The position numbers and the translations under genes were made by a program. This document shows, one piece after another, positions 1 to 5,220 of a stretch of DNA of 5,220 nt. Source of the DNA: Pedobacter sp. (GTDB taxonomy: Bacteria; Bacteroidota; Bacteroidia; Sphingobacteriales; Sphingobacteriaceae); contig SEDG01000422.1 in the NCBI GenBank assembly GCA_004295885.1, positions 1 to 5,220 on the forward strand, given 5' to 3'. How positions within the stretch are numbered: the stretch's first letter is position 1; every line of letters starts with the position of its first letter. The notes below the pieces were generated by a model. That model searched no databases. It worked only from the letters and a program-made list of their open reading frames with translations, and was not told the origin of the DNA.

Positions 1-3000
1 CCGGAAATAGTCCAACGGAAAATGTATGTTTGCCCTGCAACCAAGCCACTAACAGCGGTATTAAACTGAGTTGCATTGGCAAAGGAGACGCTTGTTTGCC
101 CAGAAAGTAATGTCCACAAACCAGTATTTGTCAAAGGGTCGTTTCCGGCCAAGGTAGTTGAAGTAACATTACACAATTCTTGATCCGGACCCGCAACCGC
201 TCCTACAGCACCTTGGTTTACCATTATAATGGCAGGACTTGAAATCGCTGTGGCGCAAGCTCCACTTTGTACAATTGCCCTAAAATAAGTTGTTGTTACA
301 AGATTAGTGTACGTAAGTGTGGTAGTTGTGTTGTTGATGACATTTGGATAGGTTAAGCCGCCATCAGTGGAGCTTTCCCATCTAATGATATCGCCTGTAT
401 GGCTGCTCAAAGTAACAGAACCAGAATTAGTCCCTGCGCAAACCGAAGTTGAGCCAGCGGCTGTTCCACCTACTGAAAGTGGATTGATGGTAATGGAAAC
501 ATCGTCGGTTTTTGGATTGCAGCTAGCGGCGCCCGTAATTGTCCATCTGAAAATATAAGTATTACCTGCAATTAGTCCATTCGCCGTCCCATTAAATTGA
601 GTCGGATTGGTGAAAGTTACCCCAGGGAATGTGGTTACTTGGGTCCAAAGCCCTGTGCCAATTGTAGGCTGATTACCTTTAAAGCTAAAGCTCGTTGCAT
701 TACAGATGCTTTCATCTACACCTGCATCTGCTGTGGTTGGCTGTGGCTCAACGGTAATCGTTATGGTTACTGGCGTTCCTGGGCAATTATTTGCAGAAAT
801 TGGTGTAATAACATAATCTACAGTTCCTGGTAAGGCTGAGTTATTAATAAGGATATCGTTAATTGTGGTTGATAGCGTTGGAGTGGCATAGATAAATGGT
901 ACGCCCGAACAACCATTACCTGTTGGGGTAATGGTATAGGTAACCGTAGCGTTTAAGGTAGGGCTGCTGTTTGTTAAAACGTCATTAATGTTTCCACTTC
1001 CATTGGTCGTGAAACCTCCAGCATTGGCCGAGCCAGTTGCAGTCCAAGCGTAGGTAGCTCCAGCAGTTGCTGAAGTGGGCGTATAAGCAACATTGGCCCC
1101 TGTACAAATAGATTTAGAATTATCACTAGTAACGGTAACTTCTGGTTTAATGGTGATGATAATGTTATCGTCAATAACATCACAGGGTGATGGTAGGGAA
1201 GTTGTTGCCCTTAAAGTTAATGTTACCTGCCCTGCAGCTTTCTCTGCTGCGCTAGGAGTATACGTTGAAGTTAGATTATTTCTATCACTAAAAATTCCTG
1301 ATCCACCCACCCAGATTCGTGTTAATGGACTTCCCGTAACTGAACCGTTTAGGTTAACTATATCATTGAAACAAATGGGCTGATCTGGACCCGCATTCAC
1401 AGTTGGTGCAGGGGTAAATGAAATCGTTTGATTAACGGTAACGGTTCCACAATTATTTTTATGGGTTACTGATATTGTGTAAGTAACATAATCTAAAAAT
1501 TGGATTTTTGGATATTTGGTGTTTTTATTGCCTCCAATAAAATTAAAGGCGCCACCAGCTACGGTCCACTCATATGTATCTCCTAATTCCAATGAAGTTC
1601 CGGTAAATGTTGTTCTGGTGGGGCCTGGTGTTGTGGGATTAAAGTCGTAGGTGTTAACACTACACAACGCTACATTTGGAGACAACGTAGCAGTAGGCGT
1701 TTGGTTTACTACCACTGTTTGTGCGGCAGTTATTACAGACCCACAAGATGGAGTTGTTATGCTTAGGGTAACTTGGTAAACTCCAGCATTATTAAAAACG
1801 AATTGTGGCTGCTGACTTGCTGAAGTTGTTCCGCCACCGTACGTAACCCCAGCAGCAGGAGATACAGACCAAGAGTAGCTGGCAGTATTGCTACAAGTAT
1901 TATCGATTACCGACGTGTTCGTTGGAGTAACAGTTCCACCGATACAAATGGTTGAGATTGGAAGCGTGAAAGATGGTTTTGGTGGATCCTGAATACAGAT
2001 AGGCATTTCAAACGGATCAGCATCGCAAGTACCAGAACTTACCGATTCTAATCTAACAGTATGAGGACCATTAGCTGTAAATGTATAAACCAAATTATCA
2101 GATATTGGTCTATTTGCCCAAACCAAAACACCATCAACAAACCAATTATAAAACACTGTATTTGGCATACAGCCTGCAGAATTGGTGTTGGGGTCTTCAC
2201 CCTGTAGGGATGTATTAACAAATGTTACCGCGGTATTAGTACAAGCCGGTGTTATTGTTGTAAAAGAGTTTACGGGCTTAGCAATTACTTTGGCAGTTGA
2301 TGAAATTGCTGAGCCAACTTTTCCACAAAATGGATTTTCTACGCTAATGTTTACAGCGAAAACGTTGTATTCTGTTCCTGAGGATCCACTAAAAACATTG
2401 CCACAAGATGATTTCACATAAACATGCGATACCTTTCCTCCGTTTTGGATAATATCACATAAAGTATAAGTAGTTGTTGTTAAATCCCCCCAGTTTACTA
2501 TATAGGTATCCCCTGGAAAGTTTTTTTGTATTCCTGCAATTCCTGTATAATCAACACTAAATTCCAGTGCCCCCTGAGGTAAACAAACGACATTATTTCC
2601 ACTAGTCGAAAAAGCTGTAACGGTTTGGTTATTGATAATGAAATTGGCTTTTGTCGCCACTCTTCCATCGGGCATTAAAGCCTTGGTAACCACAGTATAA
2701 TGTGCTAATCCAGCATTAAAAATTTGATTTGCAGTTGGGAAAGCTAAAACTGCTGGCGCTCCTCCAGAAATTTCATTTGTAATGGTTGCACTTACAATAC
2801 TGCCAGCGGTCGATTCATTTGTTAATGCAAAATTATTATTGTTTTTGCCGGCGCAAAGGCCAAAAGTTTCGGCATTAGCTACGCTAATGGGTGCAGAAGT
2901 TATTTTCGCTTCAACAGCACCACCAGTTCCAATTATGAAGGCGTTGGAAACTGTCGAGGTTAAAGCAGGTGACGACGATTCAATCCTTAATTTATAGTTA

Positions 3001-3290
3001 ATACCCGCTGGGGTACCTCCAGGGATTATCCCATTTACAAACGTACTATAGAAAGAATTATAGGCACCTATTACAACTCCTGGGGCGAAATTTCCACTTG
3101 CATCTGATAACCTAAGCCTAAAAATATTTCCCTGTGCAATACAAGTATTTGGGGCGATTGTAAAAGTAGCTGCAATTGTGCTTCCTGGAGAATATGGACC
3201 TGGATCTATTGTACCGATATTAAGCTGCGCAAACGCAGGGAATGCCACAGCACATAACATGCTCAAGAACAAGAGGCGAAAAATTTTCAC
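1..3290 (-). CDS. Large secreted PKD/Ig-like repeat protein, C-terminus beyond the left edge
   Basis: At least 1096 residues are encoded, and the frame is open at the left edge. GTG at 3290 is chosen because it starts a canonical signal peptide: VK-IFR, a hydrophobic core LLFLSMLCAVAF, and a likely cut after PAFA at residues 21/22. The mature N-terminus LNIGTIDPGPYSPGSTI, with RLRLSDASGNF and YSTFVNGIIPGGTPAGINYKLRI to about residue 120, looks like a domain I recognise from Bacteroidota surface proteins. PKD/Ig-type segments follow: DTYIVNWGD (261-269), NWFVDGVLV (382-390), and YSWSV (near 474) with FNNAGVYQVTL (499-509). Three AG(P/V)D modules begin near residues 633, 856 and 1033. The protein is rich in Thr, Asn, Ser and Val, and carries paired cysteines. 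Such proteins usually end in a type IX sorting (gliding-motility-type) domain; that end is not visible, so this is inference. Its ligand or function cannot be read. Its frame is fused to groEL upstream. Confidence 0.9.
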   Translation of the reverse strand, partial: MKIFRLLFLSMLCAVAFPAFAQLNIGTIDPGPYSPGSTIAATFTIAPNTCIAQGNIFRLRLSDASGNFAPGVVIGAYNSFYSTFVNGIIPGGTPAGINYKLRIESSSPALTSTVSNAFIIGTGGAVEAKITSAPISVANAETFGLCAGKNNNNFALTNESTAGSIVSATITNEISGGAPAVLAFPTANQIFNAGLAHYTVVTKALMPDGRVATKANFIINNQTVTAFSTSGNNVVCLPQGALEFSVDYTGIAGIQKNFPGDTYIVNWGDLTTTTYTLCDIIQNGGKVSHVYVKSSCGNVFSGSSGTEYNVFAVNISVENPFCGKVGSAISSTAKVIAKPVNSFTTITPACTNTAVTFVNTSLQGEDPNTNSAGCMPNTVFYNWFVDGVLVWANRPISDNLVYTFTANGPHTVRLESVSSGTCDADPFEMPICIQDPPKPSFTLPISTICIGGTVTPTNTSVIDNTCSNTASYSWSVSPAAGVTYGGGTTSASQQPQFVFNNAGVYQVTLSITTPSCGSVITAAQTVVVNQTPTATLSPNVALCSVNTYDFNPTTPGPTRTTFTGTSLELGDTYEWTVAGGAFNFIGGNKNTKYPKIQFLDYVTYTISVTHKNNCGTVTVNQTISFTPAPTVNAGPDQPICFNDIVNLNGSVTGSPLTRIWVGGSGIFSDRNNLTSTYTPSAAEKAAGQVTLTLRATTSLPSPCDVIDDNIIITIKPEVTVTSDNSKSICTGANVAYTPTSATAGATYAWTATGSANAGGFTTNGSGNINDVLTNSSPTLNATVTYTITPTGNGCSGVPFIYATPTLSTTINDILINNSALPGTVDYVITPISANNCPGTPVTITITVEPQPTTADAGVDESICNATSFSFKGNQPTIGTGLWTQVTTFPGVTFTNPTQFNGTANGLIAGNTYIFRWTITGAASCNPKTDDVSITINPLSVGGTAAGSTSVCAGTNSGSVTLSSHTGDIIRWESSTDGGLTYPNVINNTTTTLTYTNLVTTTYFRAIVQSGACATAISSPAIIMVNQGAVGAVAGPDQELCNVTSTTLAGNDPLTNTGLWTLLSGQTSVSFANATQFNTAVSGLVAGQTYIFRWTIS
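3..194 (-). repeat. Protein repeat module, partial copy (residues 1033-1096) cut by the window edge
   Basis: This copy opens AGPDQELCNVTSTTLAGNDP and contains NTGLWTLL, NATQFN and GLVAGQTYIFRWTI. It is the closest relative of the 483-725 module. The two are separated by a different Ig-like unit of about 96 residues (937-1032), which suggests a two-module repeating block that may continue past the left edge. Confidence 0.8.
483..725 (-). repeat. Protein repeat module, full copy (residues 856-936 of the secreted protein)
   Basis: This is one AGxD module of about 81 residues. It opens AGVDESICNATSFSFKGNQP and contains GTGLWTQV, NPTQFN and GLIAGNTYIFRWTI, then ends VSITIN. It shares the order AG-D-x-x-C-N, G-W-T, x-x-TQFN, GLxAGxTYIFRWTI with the copy at 3-194. 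Such modules are extracellular beta-sandwich repeats in Bacteroidota surface proteins. Confidence 0.8.
1143..1394 (-). repeat. Diverged AGPD module (residues 633-716)
   Basis: This unit opens AGPDQPICFNDIVNLNGSV, with an internal TRIWVGGSGIFSD and the motif STYTPSAAEKAAGQVTLTL, then ends IIITIKPE. It shares the opening and the closing strand pattern with the modules at 483-725 and 3-194 but not the TYIFRWTI strand. The YTPSAAEKAAG-VTLTL motif is, as I recall, common in gliding-associated repeat proteins of Bacteroidota. Confidence 0.6.
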
Positions 3291-3308
3291 GGCAAAACAA
3301 TAGGTACC

Positions 3309-3316
3309 CAAATATA
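3309..3316 (-). promoter_or_regulatory. Candidate -7 element (TATATTTG) for the secreted protein gene
   Basis: On the minus strand TATATTTG matches the Bacteroidota -7 consensus TAnnTTTG exactly. It lies 18 bases before the GTG at 3290, which would give a leader of only about 10-15 nt. At a 20-bp spacing upstream there is TTCG, one mismatch from the TTTG -33 element, but that part is groEL coding DNA on the other side of the junction. The element sits at the breakpoint, so the native -33 box may have been lost. Confidence 0.3.
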
Positions 3317-4667
3317 ATGGCTCTTCAATAGCACGACGAATGATTTGGATACCAGTATTTTCGTCTTCGTTAATGCCTTTTAAGTTAGCTAAAGCAGCAA
3401 CTGCACGAATAAATGCAACACCACCACCTGCAACAATACCTTCTTCTACAGCTGCACGAGTTGCATGTAAAGCATCATCAACACGGTCTTTTTTCTCTTT
3501 CATTTCTACTTCACTTGCAGCACCAACATAAAGTACAGCAACACCACCAGAAAGTTTAGCTAAACGCTCTTGTAATTTTTCTTTATCGTAATCTGAAGTA
3601 GTAGTTTCAATTTGAGCTTTGATTTGACCAACACGAGCTTTAATATCTTCAGACTGACCAGCACCATTAATTACAGTTGTATTGTCTTTATCAACAACAA
3701 CTTTTTCAGCAGAACCTAAATAAGTTAAATCAGCATTTTCTAATTTATAACCTCTTTCTTCTGAGATAACAATACCGCCAGTTAAGATAGCGATGTCTTC
3801 TAACATTGCTTTTCTTCTATCACCAAAACCTGGAGCCTTAACAGCAACAACTTTCAATGAACCACGGATTTTGTTAACTACCAATGTAGCTAAAGCTTCG
3901 CCATCTAAATCTTCAGAAATGATAACCAATGGTTTACCAGTTTGAACAGTTTTTTCTAAAACTGGCAACAATTCTTTCATGTTGCTAATTTTTTTGTCGT
4001 AGATTAAAATGTATGGGCTTTCTAATTCCGCTTCCATTTTATCAGCGTTAGTTACAAAATATGGAGATAAATAACCTCTATCAAATTGCATACCTTCAAC
4101 TGTTTTAACTTCAGTTTCAGTACCTTTTGCTTCTTCAACAGTAATTACACCATCTTTACCAACTTTGCTCATTGCTTCTGCAATTAATGAACCAATAACA
4201 TCATCATTGTTAGCAGAAATAGAGGCAACTTGTTTAATTTTATTGTTGTCATCACCAACAGCCTGAGATTGCTCTTTTAGGTTAGCAACAACTGCAGAAA
4301 CAGCTTTATCGATACCACGTTTTAAATCCATTGGATTTGCGCCAGCAGCAACGTTTTTAATTCCAGTAGTGATAATTGCTTGAGCTAAAACCGTAGCAGT
4401 TGTAGTTCCATCACCTGCAATATCTGCAGTTTTAGAAGCAACTTCTTTCACCATTTGAGCACCCATATTTTCAATTGGGTCTTTTAATTCGATTTCTTTA
4501 GCAACAGTTACACCATCTTTAGTGATAGCTGGTGAACCAAATTTTTTGTCGATAATTACGTTACGACCTTTTGGACCTAAAGTTACTTTTACTGCGTTCG
4601 CTAAAATGTCAACACCTCTTTTCAGGGCGTCACGTGCTTCAACGTTATATTTTACTTGTTTTGCCAT
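3315..4667 (-). CDS. groEL: Chaperonin GroEL, 5' 451 codons only; 3' end replaced by an unrelated gene
   Basis: This is the N-terminal 451 residues of the 60-kDa chaperonin, which folds proteins in an ATP-dependent double ring with GroES. It starts MAKQVKYNVEARDALKRGVD. The sequence shows LGPKGRN at 30-36, the ATP-binding GDGTTT at 85-90, the apical domain at about 190-375 (for example GYLSPYF 198-204 and APGFGDRRK 278-286), the hydrolysis aspartate D398 within VDDALHATRAAVEEG, and AGGG at 413-416. The reading frame is clean, with no frameshift. Homology stops after RRAIEEPL, where a normal GroEL continues RQIV. About 95 C-terminal residues are absent, including the equatorial helices, the second nucleotide-contacting aspartate (D495 in E. 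coli) and the usual Gly/Met-rich tail. As it stands the protein should not assemble or cycle ATP normally. No stop follows; the frame enters the secreted protein gene. A contig chimera or a real 3' deletion is more likely than a working variant. Confidence 0.95.
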
Positions 4668-4757
4668 TGTTTTATTAAGATTTGAGATATGAGTATTGAG
4701 ATTTGAGACATTGTCCTAGCTCAAAACATACCTAATTTTAAATGATTTATATTTGGT
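4668..4757 (-). other. groES-groEL spacer (90 bp)
   Basis: This non-coding spacer lies inside the groESL operon and is longer than many groES-groEL gaps. It has no Shine-Dalgarno sequence before groEL; the bases just before the ATG are AATAAAACA. It contains the 7-mer array at 4674-4708 and a weak hairpin, TTTGAG at 4702-4707 pairing with CTCAAA at 4720-4725 around a 12-base loop. The hairpin lacks a GC-rich stem and a U-tract, so it is not a convincing terminator. It might affect processing or the groES:groEL ratio. Confidence 0.5.
4674..4708 (-). repeat. Five tandem copies of a degenerate 7-mer, consensus TCTCAAW
   Basis: Read on the minus strand from 4708 to 4674, the units are TCTCAAA, TCTCAAT, ACTCATA, TCTCAAA and TCTTAAT, exactly 5 x 7 bp with no gaps. 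The array ends seven bases before the groEL ATG. Similar CTCAAAT-type heptamers occur, as I recall, as intergenic repeats in Sphingobacteriales. Whether it forms part of the mRNA leader function or is an inert repeat insertion cannot be told from one copy. Confidence 0.75.
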
Positions 4758-5051
4758 TTAAAGAGTTCCTAAGATATCAGAATCTCTCATGATTAAATAT
4801 TCTTTTCCTTCGATGGTAACTTCGGTGCCACCATATTTGCTATATAAAACTTGATCACCAACTTTTACGCTTAAAGGAATCAAACTTCCGGTTTGGTCGG
4901 CATATCTACCAGGTCCAACTGCAACTACAACACCTTGTTGTGGTTTTTCTTTAGCGGTATCAGGAATATAGATACCTGAAGCTGTTTTTTCTTCTGCAGC
5001 AGCAGTTTCAACAACTACTCTGTCTGCATTAGGTTTAAAGTTTAAAGCCAT
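4758..5051 (-). CDS. groES: Co-chaperonin GroES (Hsp10), complete
   Basis: This gene encodes the 10-kDa co-chaperonin. Seven copies form the lid that closes the GroEL cavity during ATP-driven folding in the cytoplasm. The product is 97 residues, the normal family length. It starts MALNFKPNADRVVVE. The mobile loop that docks on GroEL spans about residues 17-35, with GIYI at 26-29 as the hydrophobic contact tripeptide region. VGPGR follows at 45-49, then the core strand region KVGDQVLYSKYGG at 63-75, and the C-terminus LIMRDSDILGTL is typical. The ATG at 5051 is preceded by an A/T-rich leader without a Shine-Dalgarno sequence, as is usual in Bacteroidota. The TAA is followed by 90 bp and then the groEL start, the classic groESL operon order. 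The gene looks intact. Its partner downstream is truncated. Confidence 0.98.
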   Translation of the reverse strand: MALNFKPNADRVVVETAAAEEKTASGIYIPDTAKEKPQQGVVVAVGPGRYADQTGSLIPLSVKVGDQVLYSKYGGTEVTIEGKEYLIMRDSDILGTL

Positions 5052-5103
5052 AAATACTTTTATTTTTAGTTTTTGTAATTGAATTAGTTCGCAATATAAT
5101 ACG

Positions 5104-5190
5104 ATGAATTGGATTAATCAGTTTTTGTGCCAAGACTGTTTTGCTTGTCAAATTTGCATTTGCTGTCAGTTAATGGTTTTAGTAAAATAA
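5104..5190 (+). CDS. Possible 28-residue cysteine-rich micro-ORF divergent from groES
   Basis: ATG at 5104 to TAA at 5188-5190 encodes MNWINQFLCQDCFACQICIC, then CQLMVLVK. Six cysteines fall in 13 residues, in the pattern CxxCxxCxxCxCC. TATAAT lies only 3-8 bases before the ATG, too close to act as its -10, and there is no Shine-Dalgarno sequence. The cysteine spacing follows from TGY triplets every 9 bp in this promoter region, so it may be a by-product of regulatory repeats. I do not recognise a family. Confidence 0.15.
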   Translation: MNWINQFLCQDCFACQICICCQLMVLVK

Positions 5191-5197
5191 TTTCAAG

Positions 5198-5210
5198 TGT
5201 CAGACTGGCA
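5198..5210 (-). promoter_or_regulatory. Candidate operator: imperfect palindrome TGCCAGTCTGACA
   Basis: The minus strand reads TGCCAG-T-CTGACA, with arms of the form TGYCAG/CTGRCA. Of the six symmetric base pairs, five match. It directly abuts CTTGAAA, a sequence like a -35 element, about 150 bp before the groES start. Position and symmetry suggest a regulator site for the chaperonin operon. No regulator can be named. Confidence 0.3.
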
Positions 5211-5220
5211 GAATTGGAAA

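Larger units (their letters stand above)
1..4667 (-). other. Uninterrupted 1555-codon frame joining GroEL and the secreted PKD protein
   Basis: Checking minus-strand triplets in the groEL phase from 4667 to position 3 gives no stop codon. The junction reads IIRRAIEEPL (GroEL 442-451), then YLGTYCFA (452-459), then VKIFRLL, the signal peptide of the secreted protein, from residue 460. An automatic gene caller will probably report one CDS here and name it GroEL or a PKD-domain protein. The eight linker residues match neither family and look like translated upstream DNA of the secreted gene. A cytoplasmic chaperonin fragment in front of a signal peptide has no known precedent to me. I therefore treat the single frame as a fact of the sequence, and a single functional protein as unlikely. 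Confidence 0.6.
5052..5220 (-). promoter_or_regulatory. groES upstream region
   Basis: These 169 bp hold no convincing gene and presumably contain the groESL promoter and any heat-shock control site. I see no CIRCE element (TTAGCACTC-N9-GAGTGCTAA), so HrcA control of that type is not supported here. I also see no TTTG-N19-TAnnTTTG pair on the minus strand. Notable elements are an imperfect 13-bp palindrome at 5198-5210, a CTTGAAA/CCATTA pair at 5171-5197, and TGNCA motifs repeated through 5128-5210. Confidence 0.55.

Noticed and set aside
367..833. Plus-strand open frames of 63 and 78 codons
   Set aside because: They lie antisense to the repeat protein, have low-complexity Val/Thr or Cys/Trp content without family resemblance, and no start signals; they are shadows of the minus-strand frame.
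974..1183. Minus-strand 69-codon frame overlapping the repeat protein in another phase
   Set aside because: Leu/Pro-rich shadow of the Thr-rich repeat coding sequence; the main frame there shows clear PKD/Ig-type motifs.
3303..3308. KpnI/Acc65I site (GGTACC) a few bases from the GroEL-PKD junction, possible cloning scar
   Set aside because: GGTACC occurs again at 3012-3017 inside the secreted gene, and no vector sequence is visible, so the site alone is weak evidence of a cloning chimera.
1093..3531. Plus-strand open frames at 1093-1383, 2182-2421, 2782-2997 and 3340-3531
   Set aside because: All are antisense to well-supported minus-strand coding sequence (secreted protein or GroEL) and show no independent motifs.
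4702..4725. Hairpin TTTGAG/CTCAAA between groES and groEL as a terminator
   Set aside because: Only 6 bp, two GC pairs, a 12-base loop and no U-tract; part of the arm belongs to the heptamer array.
5117..5133. Sigma-54-like promoter upstream of groES (TTGGCAC-N5-CTGAT on the minus strand)
   Set aside because: The -24 half is perfect but the invariant GC of the -12 element is GA here, and no activator site is recognisable.

Overview
The window fits the chromosome of a Bacteroidota species, probably Sphingobacteriales (Pedobacter-like). The DNA is AT-rich, starts lack Shine-Dalgarno sequences, GroES and GroEL are of the Bacteroidota type, and there is a very large secreted PKD/Ig-like repeat protein of the kind exported by type IX secretion in this phylum. 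No lineage search was possible, so the genus is inference. All convincing genes lie on the minus strand.

Layout from right to left, in the direction of transcription. Positions 5052-5220 are a non-coding groES leader and promoter region with phased TGYCA motifs and an imperfect palindrome. groES (4758-5051) is complete. A 90-bp groES-groEL spacer holds a 35-bp tandem array of a degenerate 7-mer. groEL starts at 4667 and is clean for 451 codons, but its homology stops abruptly after the codons for EEPL at about 3315. Roughly the last 95 residues of a normal GroEL are missing. From about 3314 the sequence becomes the short upstream region, signal peptide and N-terminal domains of an unrelated secreted multidomain protein (3290 down to the left edge, at least 1096 residues, C-terminus outside the window).

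The main observation is that no stop codon separates the two halves. One reading frame runs from the groEL ATG at 4667 to the window edge, 1555 codons. Formally this is a GroEL(1-451)-linker-signal peptide-PKD/Ig protein. A working product is hard to imagine: the chaperonin half lacks the C-terminal part of its equatorial domain, and the signal peptide would be internal. The likeliest explanations are a chimeric contig or misassembly, or a recent deletion or recombination that cut groEL and placed it beside the secreted protein gene. The secreted protein has its own plausible GTG start at 3290 and a TAnnTTTG-type -7 element just upstream, so it could still be expressed alone.

If intact, groES and groEL would form the cytoplasmic chaperonin operon. 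The secreted protein is an extracellular or cell-surface repeat protein with no functional link to the chaperonin. I found no RNA gene, insertion sequence, CRISPR array or clear intrinsic terminator.
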